Source: Diplonema japonicum (taxonomy: Eukaryota; Euglenozoa; Diplonemea; Diplonemida; Diplonemidae). Taken from it: DNA of 64,000 nucleotides. Within the stretch, counting starts at the first letter, position 1, and each line of letters starts with the position of its first letter. Positions 9,422 through 19,063 of this stretch are shown here, one piece after another. The notes beneath the pieces were generated by a model. The model worked only from the letters and a program-made list of their open reading frames with translations. It was not told where the DNA came from and did not search any database. A program made the translations under genes and the position numbers. Location: positions 124,001 through 188,000 of the forward strand of contig OZ025755.1 in the NCBI GenBank assembly GCA_964019335.1, given 5' to 3'.

Positions 9422-9729
9422 GGGGTTTTCTATATGTGTTTTTTTTTAAACCTATTGGGAAAGGGATCAAGAGGGGAGGGGGTGCTGTTATCCTAATTCC
9501 TAATTCTCATCTCACTTCTGACACACACAAAACACTTAACAAAGTCTTGCGGCGTATTGGGGTGGATTTCCTTTCCTCCAAGCACCCTTCCTTTGCGATT
9601 GGGGGAAACAAAAGAAGAAAAAAACACACAACAAAAGACTTTAAAAAAAATGTGATTGTGATAAAAGTGGAAACAAAAGAAAGAAAAAGGAGGGGGTATT
9701 TTTTTGACGGGGGGGGGGGGGGGGGGGGG

Positions 9730-10780
9730 CTATAGATGAAACCTTGTTCTGCTCTTGTCCATTTCCTTCTTTTTCCTGAACCACTCGTACTCTCCGTGGG
9801 TCGGATCGAAAAGGCCCGCCTGAAGGGAGCGGAGTCTGAGGGTGAATCGGGGGCCCATCTCCTGGAGGCGTACTTCCTCGCCTTGAAAGAGGTATCGGTG
9901 AGACCTGACAAAAATAAAATCACGGTGATTGTGGAAGGTGGTCACGGCACGTCCCTTGTCGTCCTGTTCACGAGGGAAAAGCGCTTGGAATTGCCTGCTG
10001 ATACGTTTTCCAAGCCTGGTGGTGAAACCCTTCAACAAAAGCCGCGGGTGATGCTCGGATCGCTGTGCCGGCTCGTCCAGCTCATCATGCATCACAACAG
10101 AGGAAATCCGGTACCAGTGGGTCGGACCCTGAGGGAGATGCGTCATAATCATCGAATCTAATTTTTTTTTTTTATTTTATTTTTTTAAATCTCATACAAG
10201 GTTTCCTCTTCGAACCACCGCCGGAATCACCAACAATCATGATATCTGTGTAGCCCCTGTTCACACAGTACTGAGTTATTTGCCGTATTGTGTAGCCGCG
10301 TCGTTCGAAAGATTCGCTGTTTGGGAGTAGCGCGACGAGTTCCTCCACGAATCGCCTGGTTCTTGGGCAAGGGTCCTTCTGCGTCGTGATCATAATGTTA
10401 GGTTCGACATCATCCTTGTAATATTCCTGGTACTCGTCGTCTGCCTCGTCCGCCTCTATCTCTTCATCGCTTGACACCACGAATGTGTCGTCAGCCTCTC
10501 TCATGTTATCTGTCGTCCTCGGGACCTGTACGGGTACTGCCGCATCGCCGTGTTCTTCCCGTTCCTTCTTCCGCTTCTCCCTCCTCGCCAGCTTCCTCAC
10601 GTTTTTCTCGAGCTTGTATTTTTGGTAGTACTTTATCCTCGCGATCTTGCTCTTCTGGTCGCCGGAGAAGTTGATCTGGTTCGGGGCGATCTCCTCATCC
10701 GTCGCGTTCAAGGATTTTCTAATAATCCCGATTTTCCGCTTTTTGTTGCCGCCCGTGGTGGGCGCTTCACGCTTTGGCAT
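9730..10780 (-). CDS. RPF1: Ribosome production factor 1 (Brix domain), two exons
   Basis: Exon 1 is 10780-10198 and exon 2 is 10157-9730, joined in frame across a 40-nt intron (codons CCT, T|AT, TCG) to give 336 residues, near the human length of about 349. The N-terminal third is basic and coiled (KLARREKRKKEREEHGD) with an acidic stretch. The Brix/IMP4 domain starts near residue 130 (NIMITTQKDPCPRTRRFV) and carries the RPF1-specific blocks HLPQGPTHWYRISSV, TRLGKRISRQFQALFP, TFHNHRDFIFVRSHRY, QEMGPRFTLRLRSLQAG and GEYEWFRKKKEMD, ending RTRFHL. RPF1 acts in nucleolar 60S subunit maturation and binds 27S pre-rRNA. The ATG follows an A-rich leader. Confidence 0.93.
10158..10197 (-). other. Intron of RPF1 (40 nt, GT-AG)
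   Basis: The donor is GTATGA and the acceptor ATTAG; the body is nearly all A and T. Removing it restores the conserved Brix reading frame, whereas reading through gives a stop after eight codons. This is the best-supported intron in the window. Confidence 0.92.
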
Positions 10781-10953
10781 TTCTTTTTTTTTTTTTCTTT
10801 TTGACTTTCCTCCCCTCGCCCCCCCCCCCCCACCACACTTATATTACTTTTTTTTTTCTTTTTGTTGTTGGTGTGTACTGTGGTGTCAAATGGTAAAGTA
10901 AAGAAAGAGAGAGGGTAGAGAGAGAAAAGAGAGGTCTCTACTTAATTTTTTTT

Positions 10954-11412
10954 TCAAAACCGTTCTTTGCAATCATCGTCCACCCAAGCACAGAGCTCCA
11001 GTTCGTTTCCGTCCGGGTCGTGGAAAAAAAGGGACAGCTGCGCACCGTAGTCCTCAGCTTCGATTTCGGTTGTTTGTTGTGGGTGCGCCCTGTGCTCTTC
11101 GAGGATGGTTGGGAGCTCTTTGTACAATCTCTGGACCTCCTTGTGGGTGACACGAAGTGCGGCGTGCCCTTTGTTGCTCCTGTTTCCGACAAGGGGGGAC
11201 GATCCTTCGGGGATGCGCAGCAGGGCGAAAACAGCATCCCCTGCCTTCACCATGGCAAGGTCATCGTCGCTGAACTGTTTGTGGTCAGCCATGAAGGGCT
11301 GCATCCCCAGAACACCCTCGTACCACTTCTTGCTCTGCGCCAGCGACGTCACTCCTATGGCCACATGATCGTGGCGAAGGACCTTAGCCGCCGTGTGACG
11401 AACCGCCTTCAT
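10954..11412 (-). CDS. VOC-superfamily (glyoxalase/dioxygenase-like) protein
   Basis: 152 residues from the ATG at 11412. The preceding GTG is not needed. The fold signature is clear: a first beta strand RHDHVAIGVTSLAQSKKWYE with a metal-binding-type histidine, a middle strand HAALRV, and a C-terminal FHDPDGNELELCAWVDD with the metal-binding-type glutamate. Such proteins include glyoxalase I, methylmalonyl-CoA epimerase and bleomycin/fosfomycin resistance proteins; the substrate cannot be told by eye. A single short domain suggests a homodimer. The leader ends with a pyrimidine-rich tract and CAG only 5 nt before the ATG, a good candidate trans-splice acceptor. It sits 173 bp from RPF1 on the same strand. 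Confidence 0.85.
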   Translation of the reverse strand: MKAVRHTAAKVLRHDHVAIGVTSLAQSKKWYEGVLGMQPFMADHKQFSDDDLAMVKAGDAVFALLRIPEGSSPLVGNRSNKGHAALRVTHKEVQRLYKELPTILEEHRAHPQQTTEIEAEDYGAQLSLFFHDPDGNELELCAWVDDDCKERF

Positions 11413-11957
11413 CACTACTGAAACGAAAGATAGAGATGTATTTAAAAAAAAAAAAAAAAATGAAAAATTTAAAAAAAAAGAGAAAAAAAAAGAAATCCCC
11501 GCCCTAGAAAGAGCGGGTGGAAGGAGGGACTCAAGTCAAACGGCGCTCAGCGACCACCACAGTGTTCCAAGTACATGGGATGGGGTGTCTGTAGTCAAAC
11601 AACACATTGGAGTGATCTTCTAACATGTGCGGCGTCACCTCTCAGGCATGCCATGCCTGGTCCTCGTTTCCTCGCGGTGTGGGGGGGGGGGGATCTTTTT
11701 TTTTTGCCAAAGCCAAATGCGATCCATATTACCCCTGTTTTGAGAGGTGTGCCTGGATGATGAAGAAACCTCGCTTAAGGGGAGGTTTCGTTACGCACCT
11801 AGACCCGGCCAAAGGTCTTACGTGCCCTGGAAAAAAAATAAAAAATAAAAAAAAAATACAATGGGCGAGTAATTTTTCTTTTTTTTTTGACAAGAAAATG
11901 TCAAAAACAAGATTATTTTTTTTTCTTTCTTTTTTCTAGAACGTTATTATCGGAAAA

Positions 11958-12006
<49 letters not shown>

Positions 12007-12021
12007 ACCCCCTCCCTCCCC
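11413..12021. other. Intergenic region with short inverted repeats
   Basis: About 600 bp between the VOC gene and the next gene. It contains a poly-A run of about 45 nt (11961-12005), a perfect palindrome CAGGCATG-C-CATGCCTG at 11643-11659, and a hairpin GAAACCTC...GAGGTTTC at 11764-11788. No protein frame has support, and no known RNA gene was recognised. Confidence 0.6.
11416..11440 (-). promoter_or_regulatory. Candidate trans-splice acceptor of the VOC gene
   Basis: On the coding strand the sequence reads ATCTCTATCTTTCGTTTCAG, then TAGTG and the ATG. A pyrimidine-rich tract ending in CAG next to a start codon is what SL addition needs in Euglenozoa. There is no upstream exon in frame, so a cis-intron is less likely. 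Confidence 0.5.
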
Positions 12022-13626
12022 TTAGCAGCGGAACCCATGCGCCCGTAGCAGAACCGCTGCCTTGTCCACTCTAAGTGGCGACGACAAGGTGGGCCGGCGG
12101 TGTTTGGTGTTTTTTGCGACCTCTTCGCTCTCGAGGGCAGCTCTCTCTAGGTCGCTGGCCTTGAATTCATCCTCTTGCGCATGGTTCGACGAGACTACAG
12201 GCCCAGTTCGCGGAAAGAACTCGAGCAGCCCAGCGTAAGGGTCAACCAGAGGACTGGCCAAAGCACTGGCTACATGCTTTGTTGGCGGGATGTACCCATA
12301 GTAGTGGAGGAATAACTTCCGATCTATCGGTGGCTGTGGGATCGCCCGTGTAGGCTGTTTGTCATGCCTGGCAGTGTTTGGTTTAACTGGAACGAATTTG
12401 GGTGGGTGAGGTGGGTTTTCTTGTGTTTGAGACACAAAGGTGGTGTCCAAGGAAAACTGCGACTTGAGGTTGTCCAGCCCGCACCCCATTGGAAGGCCAA
12501 CCCGTTCCAGTTGGCCAGCGTGTGTGGGTGTCTTTGAAGCGCAGTACCCTTTCCGCCTTTGATACCGTTGTTTGTGCTTCATCCACCCCTCTGCTGGTTT
12601 TTCTACAGATATTTTCAACGTCTTTCTCCTCCTCTCATAATATCGCTTCTCCGCAATGTGTTCTGACACACCGCCACCACATTTTTTTTTCAGCGGTGAC
12701 AACACGGCAGACGTGGTGGCAAGATTGACAGTGCAGTTCCCCAATACAGCTGCCAACGACGCTCTCTTTAAGCGAAACGCGGAATGGTTAGCTGATAGTA
12801 AAAGATGTGGGCTGCCAGTGGGGGATTCAGGGATACGCTGCAGCAAGGATGCTGTTTCACATCCGGGGACGAGGAGCATAGGGGCCTCGGTGCAAGTTGA
12901 TGATGATGGACGGGTTTTGTCTTCAATCACCAAAAGGGTTTCAAAGGCCTGTAGGTCGGTCGGGTTTCGCTGGTACTTCGCAAGGGATCGTCGGACCCTT
13001 GCACCGAAGAGCTGGTCCCCTGTGTCGAGGGCGGTGAACAATCGTTCTTTTCGTTTCAGGATACTGTGGATCGCATCAATGTTGCCGTCGATCTCGGAGA
13101 GAAGCTCCGCGATCTCCGAATTGTCCCAATTTAGTTCCTTGCACCTCTCGGCGACAAAATGCGGTGTTAATTTGTTTGTTCCGTTCTCTGCTGCGCGTTG
13201 GTTTAAACTAGATTCCGGAGTCCGCAGGAATTCTTTGAATTGGCTGAACGCGTCGTTATCCTTGCTGTCCTTGGGTTGGAGCGACAGGGTCAGCCCGTAG
13301 CTTGCCATGAGCTCGTTGATCTGATCGAAGCTTTGCTCTGCAGCGTCGAAGGCTTCCTTGCTGTCATCGCCCTTCTCGGAGAGCTTTTTTTCCCGTAAAA
13401 AGCGCATTTTTTCATCGTAGACTGCTTCCATGAACCTATCGTAGGATAGTGATGCGGTGTCGAAGTACTTCTCGTAGTCCTCTCGCTCCCCCACGGGGTT
13501 GATCTTGCATAGGTGCATCATCGCCTTCAAGCCTTCTACATCGTGGATATCTTCCTTCCTCTCTGTTACCAGCTGCGCCCACTCTTCTGTGATCAGCCGG
13601 TGCTCGTCTTTTGTAAAAGCCGACAT
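12022..13626 (-). CDS. Unknown 534-residue protein with helical N-terminal region
   Basis: The ATG at 13626 follows a pure GA-purine leader. Residues 1-90 are helical and charged (FTKDEHRLITEEWAQLVTER; FDTASLSYDRFMEAVYDEKM), loosely resembling EF-hand-like pairs without a clear calcium loop. Residues 150-240 form another helical block with a UBA-like or CUE-like look (HFVAERCKELNWDNSEIAEL). The middle is serine-rich and disordered. Residues 330-380 are basic (EKRYYERRRKTLKISVEK), and the C-terminus contains PPHPPKFVPVKPN. No signal peptide or membrane segment is seen. I do not recognise the family. Ordinary codon use, full-length openness and cluster position support a real gene. Confidence 0.75.
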   Translation of the reverse strand: MSAFTKDEHRLITEEWAQLVTERKEDIHDVEGLKAMMHLCKINPVGEREDYEKYFDTASLSYDRFMEAVYDEKMRFLREKKLSEKGDDSKEAFDAAEQSFDQINELMASYGLTLSLQPKDSKDNDAFSQFKEFLRTPESSLNQRAAENGTNKLTPHFVAERCKELNWDNSEIAELLSEIDGNIDAIHSILKRKERLFTALDTGDQLFGARVRRSLAKYQRNPTDLQAFETLLVIEDKTRPSSSTCTEAPMLLVPGCETASLLQRIPESPTGSPHLLLSANHSAFRLKRASLAAVLGNCTVNLATTSAVLSPLKKKCGGGVSEHIAEKRYYERRRKTLKISVEKPAEGWMKHKQRYQRRKGYCASKTPTHAGQLERVGLPMGCGLDNLKSQFSLDTTFVSQTQENPPHPPKFVPVKPNTARHDKQPTRAIPQPPIDRKLFLHYYGYIPPTKHVASALASPLVDPYAGLLEFFPRTGPVVSSNHAQEDEFKASDLERAALESEEVAKNTKHRRPTLSSPLRVDKAAVLLRAHGFRC

Positions 13627-14087
13627 TTCTCTCTCTCCTCCCTCTCTTCTCTCCTCCCTCCCCCCCTTTTTCCCTCCTTTAGTTTTTCTTTTTTTTCTTT
13701 TTTCCCGTTGCTCGTCCGCTCATTCTCCCTAATTTTTTAAAGAAAAAAAAAATATGACAAAAGAAAAAAAAAAGGTCAGACCCTCTCTTAATCAATTTAA
13801 TAAAACTTGTAGAGGGGGGGGAGGGGGAGGGGGGTAGTAGGGAGGGTTTTTAAAAAAAGAAAAAGAAAAAAAAAACTTGGCATGCGGTGCCGAAGTTCAA
13901 GTTTTGTCGACCCGATATGAAAATGGGCCACTTTTTTTTTTTGTTTTTTTTAAAAAAAAAAAACTTTGGGGGAGAAAAAAAAAAAAGCCAACATGCAATG
14001 ATAAACACACTCCCCCCTTCCCTATTCCTTCCCCCTCAACTTTTTTTTCTTCTTTTTTTCTCACTCCTCCCCCCCCCCTTTTTTTTC
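13627..14087. other. Intergenic low-complexity region
   Basis: 461 bp of homopolymers and GA/CT-rich sequence with G-rich stretches near 13815-13840. No gene, RNA or repeat shared with other parts of the window was found. Confidence 0.6.
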
Positions 14088-17000
14088 TTAAAACCCCGGG
14101 AAACAAAGCCCGTTTTGCTGACCTGACGAATCGTCGTCCTTCACAAAATCGAAATCGAAAAAGGCTGGCGCGGGCTCCGCTTGTTTCCCCTCGGCAAACT
14201 GCCTTTCAAAATCGTCCGTGTGTTCACCACAGGGATCAGCAGGCAAGGTAGGGACACCATTACCCCATAGGTCATCGGAAAAGAGTGCGGAGGTTGCTAG
14301 TGGGATATCGCCAACAACACCTAAACTGTCGAAGGTTTCGAACTCTGCAGGGTCTTCTTTCAGCTGACTAAAGCTGCTCACAGGGATTTGATCTGGCGGT
14401 GAAGGGGACGACCCCAACGCCGCTCTTATGATCTTCATCTGCTCCTTCTGCTGCTCGCAAAACCTCTTCTGTTGCAGAATCATATTATCCAACACCATCT
14501 CCGCAACCGTATTACCCTTCACCTCCGTCTTCAACGATAGAAGATCCTCCCTCTTGATCCCGTCGACCGTCCAAATATCTTCCAGATTATCATGAATCGC
14601 CTGTCTTCCTTGCATTGTAACATGCTGTTTAGTACACCCTACTCGTTTACATGCCCCGGTGTAAAAGAATTCCATGCATTTTTCCGTAACAGGTTGCGGG
14701 GCAGGGTCTTCTTTTTGCGACGACGTGGAAGTACCGAAGAAGGATAACGGACACGAGGCAGGGGGTATCTCCTTAACCTTCTGAGCCGGTGCAGCGGGTT
14801 GTGTAGTAGGTGGGGGCGACGGTTGTTGTTGTTGTTGTTGTTGTTTTGCGCCTCTTAGCAAACCGACGATTTCCTGGTGTTTGTTGGTGGCGGCTAGTTT
14901 CATCGCGGTCCACCCTCCGGTGAGGGATTCGATGTTTGGGTTTGCTCCGGATTCCAACAGATATCTTACTATTTCTGTTTTCCCGCTTTTACACCCTGCC
15001 ATCAACGCAGTCCAACCCCCTTCGTCCTTCCCGTCGAGCTCTGCTCCATGCTCGTGAAGGTACTGAACAGTGGAGAGGTGCCCGCCTTTGGTGCACGCTG
15101 CGATTATGGATTCGTTTTTGTAGGAGGTTACGTTGACGTTGGCACCGGCTTCAACGAGGTTCTTCACGATATTGAAGCAGCCTGCTTGGGCGGCGGCGAA
15201 GAGTGGCGTCCATCCGTAGCAGTTCGCGGTGTTCAAATCTGCTTTTGTCGCGATGAGAAGCTTCACGATCGCATCGTGTTCCCCCTTCGCTGCGATCATG
15301 ACTGCTGTCCAACCCTTGTGGTTTACGCTGTTGACATCTGCTAAAGAGTATTTCTGCAGCAACACCCTGCAAACGCTTGCGGCACCTACCTTCGCTGCGA
15401 ACATTAAAGGTGTCCATCCGCCCTCTGAAGCTATCGTGACGTTTGCACCGTTGTCAACTAGAAGCTGAACAGCTTCTGATTTCCCGTGGAACGAGGCCGC
15501 GGTGATCGCGGACCAACCTTTAATATTTTGGAAGTCGATCGACGCCTTTGCTTGAATCAAGGCTTTGACCGCCTCACGCTGTCCGTTCTTCGACGCGAAG
15601 AGTAAAGGCGTCCATTTGTCGTCGTTCGTGGCGTCCGGATCGGCTCCGCGATCGGCGAGCCATGTTATCAACGATGCGTTTCCTGCTTTTGCGGCGAGCA
15701 TGATCGGGGCCTCTGAACTGTAATTCTTCACTTTCAACGAAGCACCTTGCGAGTATAAAAGCTCGCAGCATGGAATGGACCCAACCTTACACGCGCACAT
15801 CAACGCCGTCCAACCCGCTTCGGAGACGTTGTGTACGTCTGCGTTGTATTCCAAAAGAAGTTTCGTTGCAGAGATATTATTGTTGTAGCAGGCGATCATG
15901 AGGGCTGTCCAGTGGGATGGGGATTTCTGGTTGACAGGAACACCTGCGTCGAGGAGGACTTTCAGGGTTTCGGTGAATCCGTGTTGAGCAGCGCAGAACA
16001 TGGCGGTTCCACCGGCAGCGCAGCGGCTGTTTAACGCAGCACCATTGTCTTTAAGCGTGCGGACGGTCGCTGTGTGCCCTAATACGCATGCGGTCATGAG
16101 CGCCGTCTCCTTCGCAGAGTTTTTCGCATTGACATCCGCACCTTTTTCTATCAAGAATTTTGCAACAGCCACATTACCAACATGTGCCGCCGTCATCAAA
16201 GGTGTCCAGTCTGTCGGGTCGCGGACATTTACATTGGTGTCGTTGGAATCAATGTATTTTCTGAGATCCTCCACACTTCCCTTCAAATGCTTGAAGATCC
16301 CTGGGGTGGATTGGGTGAAATCCTGTTTGATCTGAATGTGCGGGAATAATCGTTGTTTCGACAGGTAGCTAGCATGCCCGTGGGAATCGTCGGAGTTTTG
16401 CGATTTCATCAAAGCCTGCCATTTTTTTTTGTTTTCCTCGTACTTCGGATCGATGTCGCGTGGTTCTGTGACGGCGGGTGAAGGAAGCGGTGATGGTGGA
16501 AGCTGTGCAACCTCCGCTTCTTTTTCGGCTTCCTTCTCTTTTTCCCGCTCCGCTGCGAGGGCTTGCTGTTCTTCGATTTTTTTCGCGATCTCCCGCTTGC
16601 CCTTGGCATGGCTGTTTTTAATATCCGTGAACCGTTTTGCCTCGTCCTCCTCGAGCTTCACCCGCCTCAGAGGCTCATCCGCAGTAGTTTTCTCGAGGCT
16701 TTTTCGGTTTTCGGAAAGTTGTTTGCTATGTTAATATTTTTTTTTTTTTTTTTTTAAATACCTATAATCGTCGAAGCCATCTCGCATCTTGGACTCGGCC
16801 CGTGCAAGCTCTGCCCTTGCCTCGCGTTCGCCTTTGATGATTTGGTCCAACACCGCCTTGCGCTCTGCGAGTACTCGTCTGTGTTTTTTTTTTTTTTTTT
16901 TTTTTTTTTTCCCCTTCCCATACTTAATCTCGTAAAAGTATTTTGCCTCGATCTTCTTCCTCGCTTCCTCCTCCATCCCAAATTTTGCTTCTCTTTTTTT

Positions 17001-18303
17001 CGTCTCGTCTCTCCTACGGGGGAGGGGGTAATTTATTATAATTATTATTATTCTTTTTTTTTTTTTTTACATACTTCACTCTCTCTGCGTCGTTGCGCAT
17101 CTTCGCCTTGTAGTTCTGCAGAGCGGTCTCTGCTCGTCTGCGTTCTTCTTCCTCTTGTTTCTTGAGGAGCTCTTCTTTTTGTTTTTCCTCTTCCTTGACG
17201 GCGGCGCGGGTTTCTCGTTGCTTTTGCTTCTTTTTCGCTTTTTCGTTTTTAGATTTCTCGGCTTGTTCCCGTTCGAGCTCTTCGCGGAGGAGCTCTGCAC
17301 GTGCTGCCTCTGCTTCACGTTCCCTGTTAGCGGTGTCGGGGTCGTCGGAGTCGTTCGGGCTCGGACCGCTCCGGTTCTGTCTAGCTTTCTTGTCCTCGAT
17401 CCTCCTTGTGCGTTTGTTCTCTTCGTCCTTCTTTTGTATGAGACGAAACGCTTCGGCACGCCTGGCACGGATTTTCGCTTCAGCTAGATCGCTCGATTTG
17501 CTTGTTTTTTTCCGTTCTTTTTGGCGTTCTTTCGACGACTCTCGTGCTTCCTCGTCTTTCATTAGTTCAAGCCGCAGCGTCTCCGCTTTCTTCGCTCGAT
17601 CCTCGACGTGTGTCGGGATGCTGTACGGGTGCGATCCATTGTGCGTCATCTGCAACGCTCTCCGTTCATTGAAATACAAACATTTTGGAACGTGTTCCTT
17701 CCGTACATGCATGACGGGGAGGCATTGCTGCCCGGTTCCGCCTGGCACGGGAACGTGGAACAACGGTATGTCGATGTCGGTGATGGATTTCCCCATTTCG
17801 TGGTACAGAGTTTCAAAGAGTCGTTCGGCTGCGGATGGGTGGATGCCGAGGCGTATGAGCGACTCCGTGTCCTGTGTTTCGAGCAAAGAAGGTATGTCCC
17901 AAATATGTTCTGCATGGAGCTGGGTAATGTACTGTTGCATGTCGCCCTCATCAACATCCCAATCTAGGTCTTGTAGAAAAACCTCTAACGGAATTTCTGC
18001 AAGCGTTTTCTTCAGAAGGTACACTCCTTGTGAGGTGTGTCCTTTCGTGTCCCTTAGCATGCAGTCGTACAAGGTAATCAGCATGTACCCTTCCATCACG
18101 TCGCCGAGGACGGACTGCTCGTCGATTCCGAGGTACCCGTCTACAACTTGTGAGACGGCTTCGCGGGCTTCGCCCGGGTCTTGGAAGGGTTTGGTGCACA
18201 TTATCGAACGGTGTCCCAGGCCTTTCCCGCCCCCAATGTACTCTTTGCATAGATCACACCTCTGCGAGGTTGTGACTTCTCGAGGACTTGCCAGTGCGGG
18301 CAT
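14088..18303 (-). CDS. Large ankyrin-repeat protein with coiled coil and CCCH zinc finger, four exons
   Basis: Exons are 18303-17075, 17013-16924, 16878-16762 and 16725-14088, joined in frame to 1357 residues. The N-terminus has paired cysteines (CDLCKEYIGGG) and a SAM-like helical segment near residue 150. Residues 240-620 are a charged K/E/R coiled coil that runs uninterrupted across all three splice joins, which is the main support for merging the exons. Fourteen ankyrin repeats (about 628-1095) follow, with strong consensus units such as GWTPLMFAAKVGA and GWTALMCACKVGS. Then come a polyglutamine tract and one CCCH zinc finger (CMEFFYTGACKRVGCTKQH, near 1160; spacing C-x8-C-x4-C-x3-H). It is probably a scaffold able to bind RNA. 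The partner and location are unknown. Confidence 0.85.
16726..16761 (-). other. Intron 3 of the ankyrin/CCCH gene (36 nt)
   Basis: Donor GTATTT, an A tract, then a branch-like TATTAAC and acceptor CATAG. Splicing joins GATTATAG to CAAACAACT in frame (D-Y-S-K-Q). Reading through instead meets a stop after six codons, so splicing is required. Confidence 0.85.
16879..16923 (-). other. Intron 2 of the ankyrin/CCCH gene (45 nt, frame-neutral)
   Basis: Donor GTATGG, a long A tract, acceptor ACACAG. At 45 nt with no internal stop, both spliced and retained forms keep the frame; retention would insert 15 residues that are mostly lysine. Splicing gives EIKRVLAER, continuous with the coiled coil. Confidence 0.65.
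17014..17074 (-). other. Intron 1 of the ankyrin/CCCH gene (61 nt)
   Basis: Donor GTATGT and acceptor CCCCCGTAG after a pyrimidine stretch. Reading through ends in TAG at the acceptor itself, while splicing restores the charged coiled coil (AERVKRDETKK). Confidence 0.85.
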
Positions 18304-18521
18304 TTCCCCCCTTCTCCCCCCCCCCCCCCCCCCCTCCTCTCGTCTCGCTCTCCCCCTTTTTGTGTTGGTATAAAATTTTAATGTAGATAGATTTTTTTAT
18401 TTTTATCTAAGAACAAAACTAATATTTCTACAAAAATATAAAAAAAAAACTTTTTTTTTCTCTATTTCGAAAAAGCCCGGTAGCACAGAAATTGAGGGGA
18501 AAGAGAGCTGAGTGTGTGTGT

Positions 18522-18552
<31 letters not shown>

Positions 18553-18647
18553 GGGTGCTACTGCTATTCTATCTATGAAAAAAAGAAAAGAAAAAAACGA
18601 TCTAAGACTCTTTTTTTTTTTTCTTCTTCTTTTTTTTCCGTTGTGCT
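18304..18647. other. Intergenic region with (GT)n and poly-G
   Basis: 344 bp with a (GT)n microsatellite at about 18510-18535 running into a G run of about 20 (18536-18556), plus A/T runs. No gene evidence was found. Confidence 0.65.
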
Positions 18648-19025
18648 TCAAGGTGCACCGCAGTTCATGTTCAAAATGTTGAACAAGTAAAAGTTCCAGA
18701 TGTTGGCCCATTTTTCACATTCTTTGGGATTCTGTGCCTCCAGAACAAGGACCTTGGCACGGCCGATGATACAGAACACGCTGAGTGGGTCGAGACCTAA
18801 AGAAAGAGTTTCCGCGCCCCCCTCCCTTTCCCTCATTGTTACATACTTCTTGACAGCATATATCTGACCACCGGCTGCGTTGCAATTTCAGGTGCAATGC
18901 CAATGACCACTTTGGTCACACTCCGCACGGGCACACTCCCAGCCTGTGAGTGATTCTGTGGTGATCCGCTGCGAAGAGAAGCCGGTGTCCACAAAATCCA
19001 CTGACAATCATGAGACAAGAACAGG

Positions 19026-19063
<38 letters not shown>

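Noticed and set aside
9736-10161. Plus-strand 141-codon frame
   Set aside because: Antisense of RPF1 exon 2, whose Brix-domain blocks are unmistakable on the minus strand.
17162-18373. Plus-strand 403-codon frame
   Set aside because: Antisense of the K/E/R coiled-coil exon; the serine-rich shadow is typical of such antisense frames.
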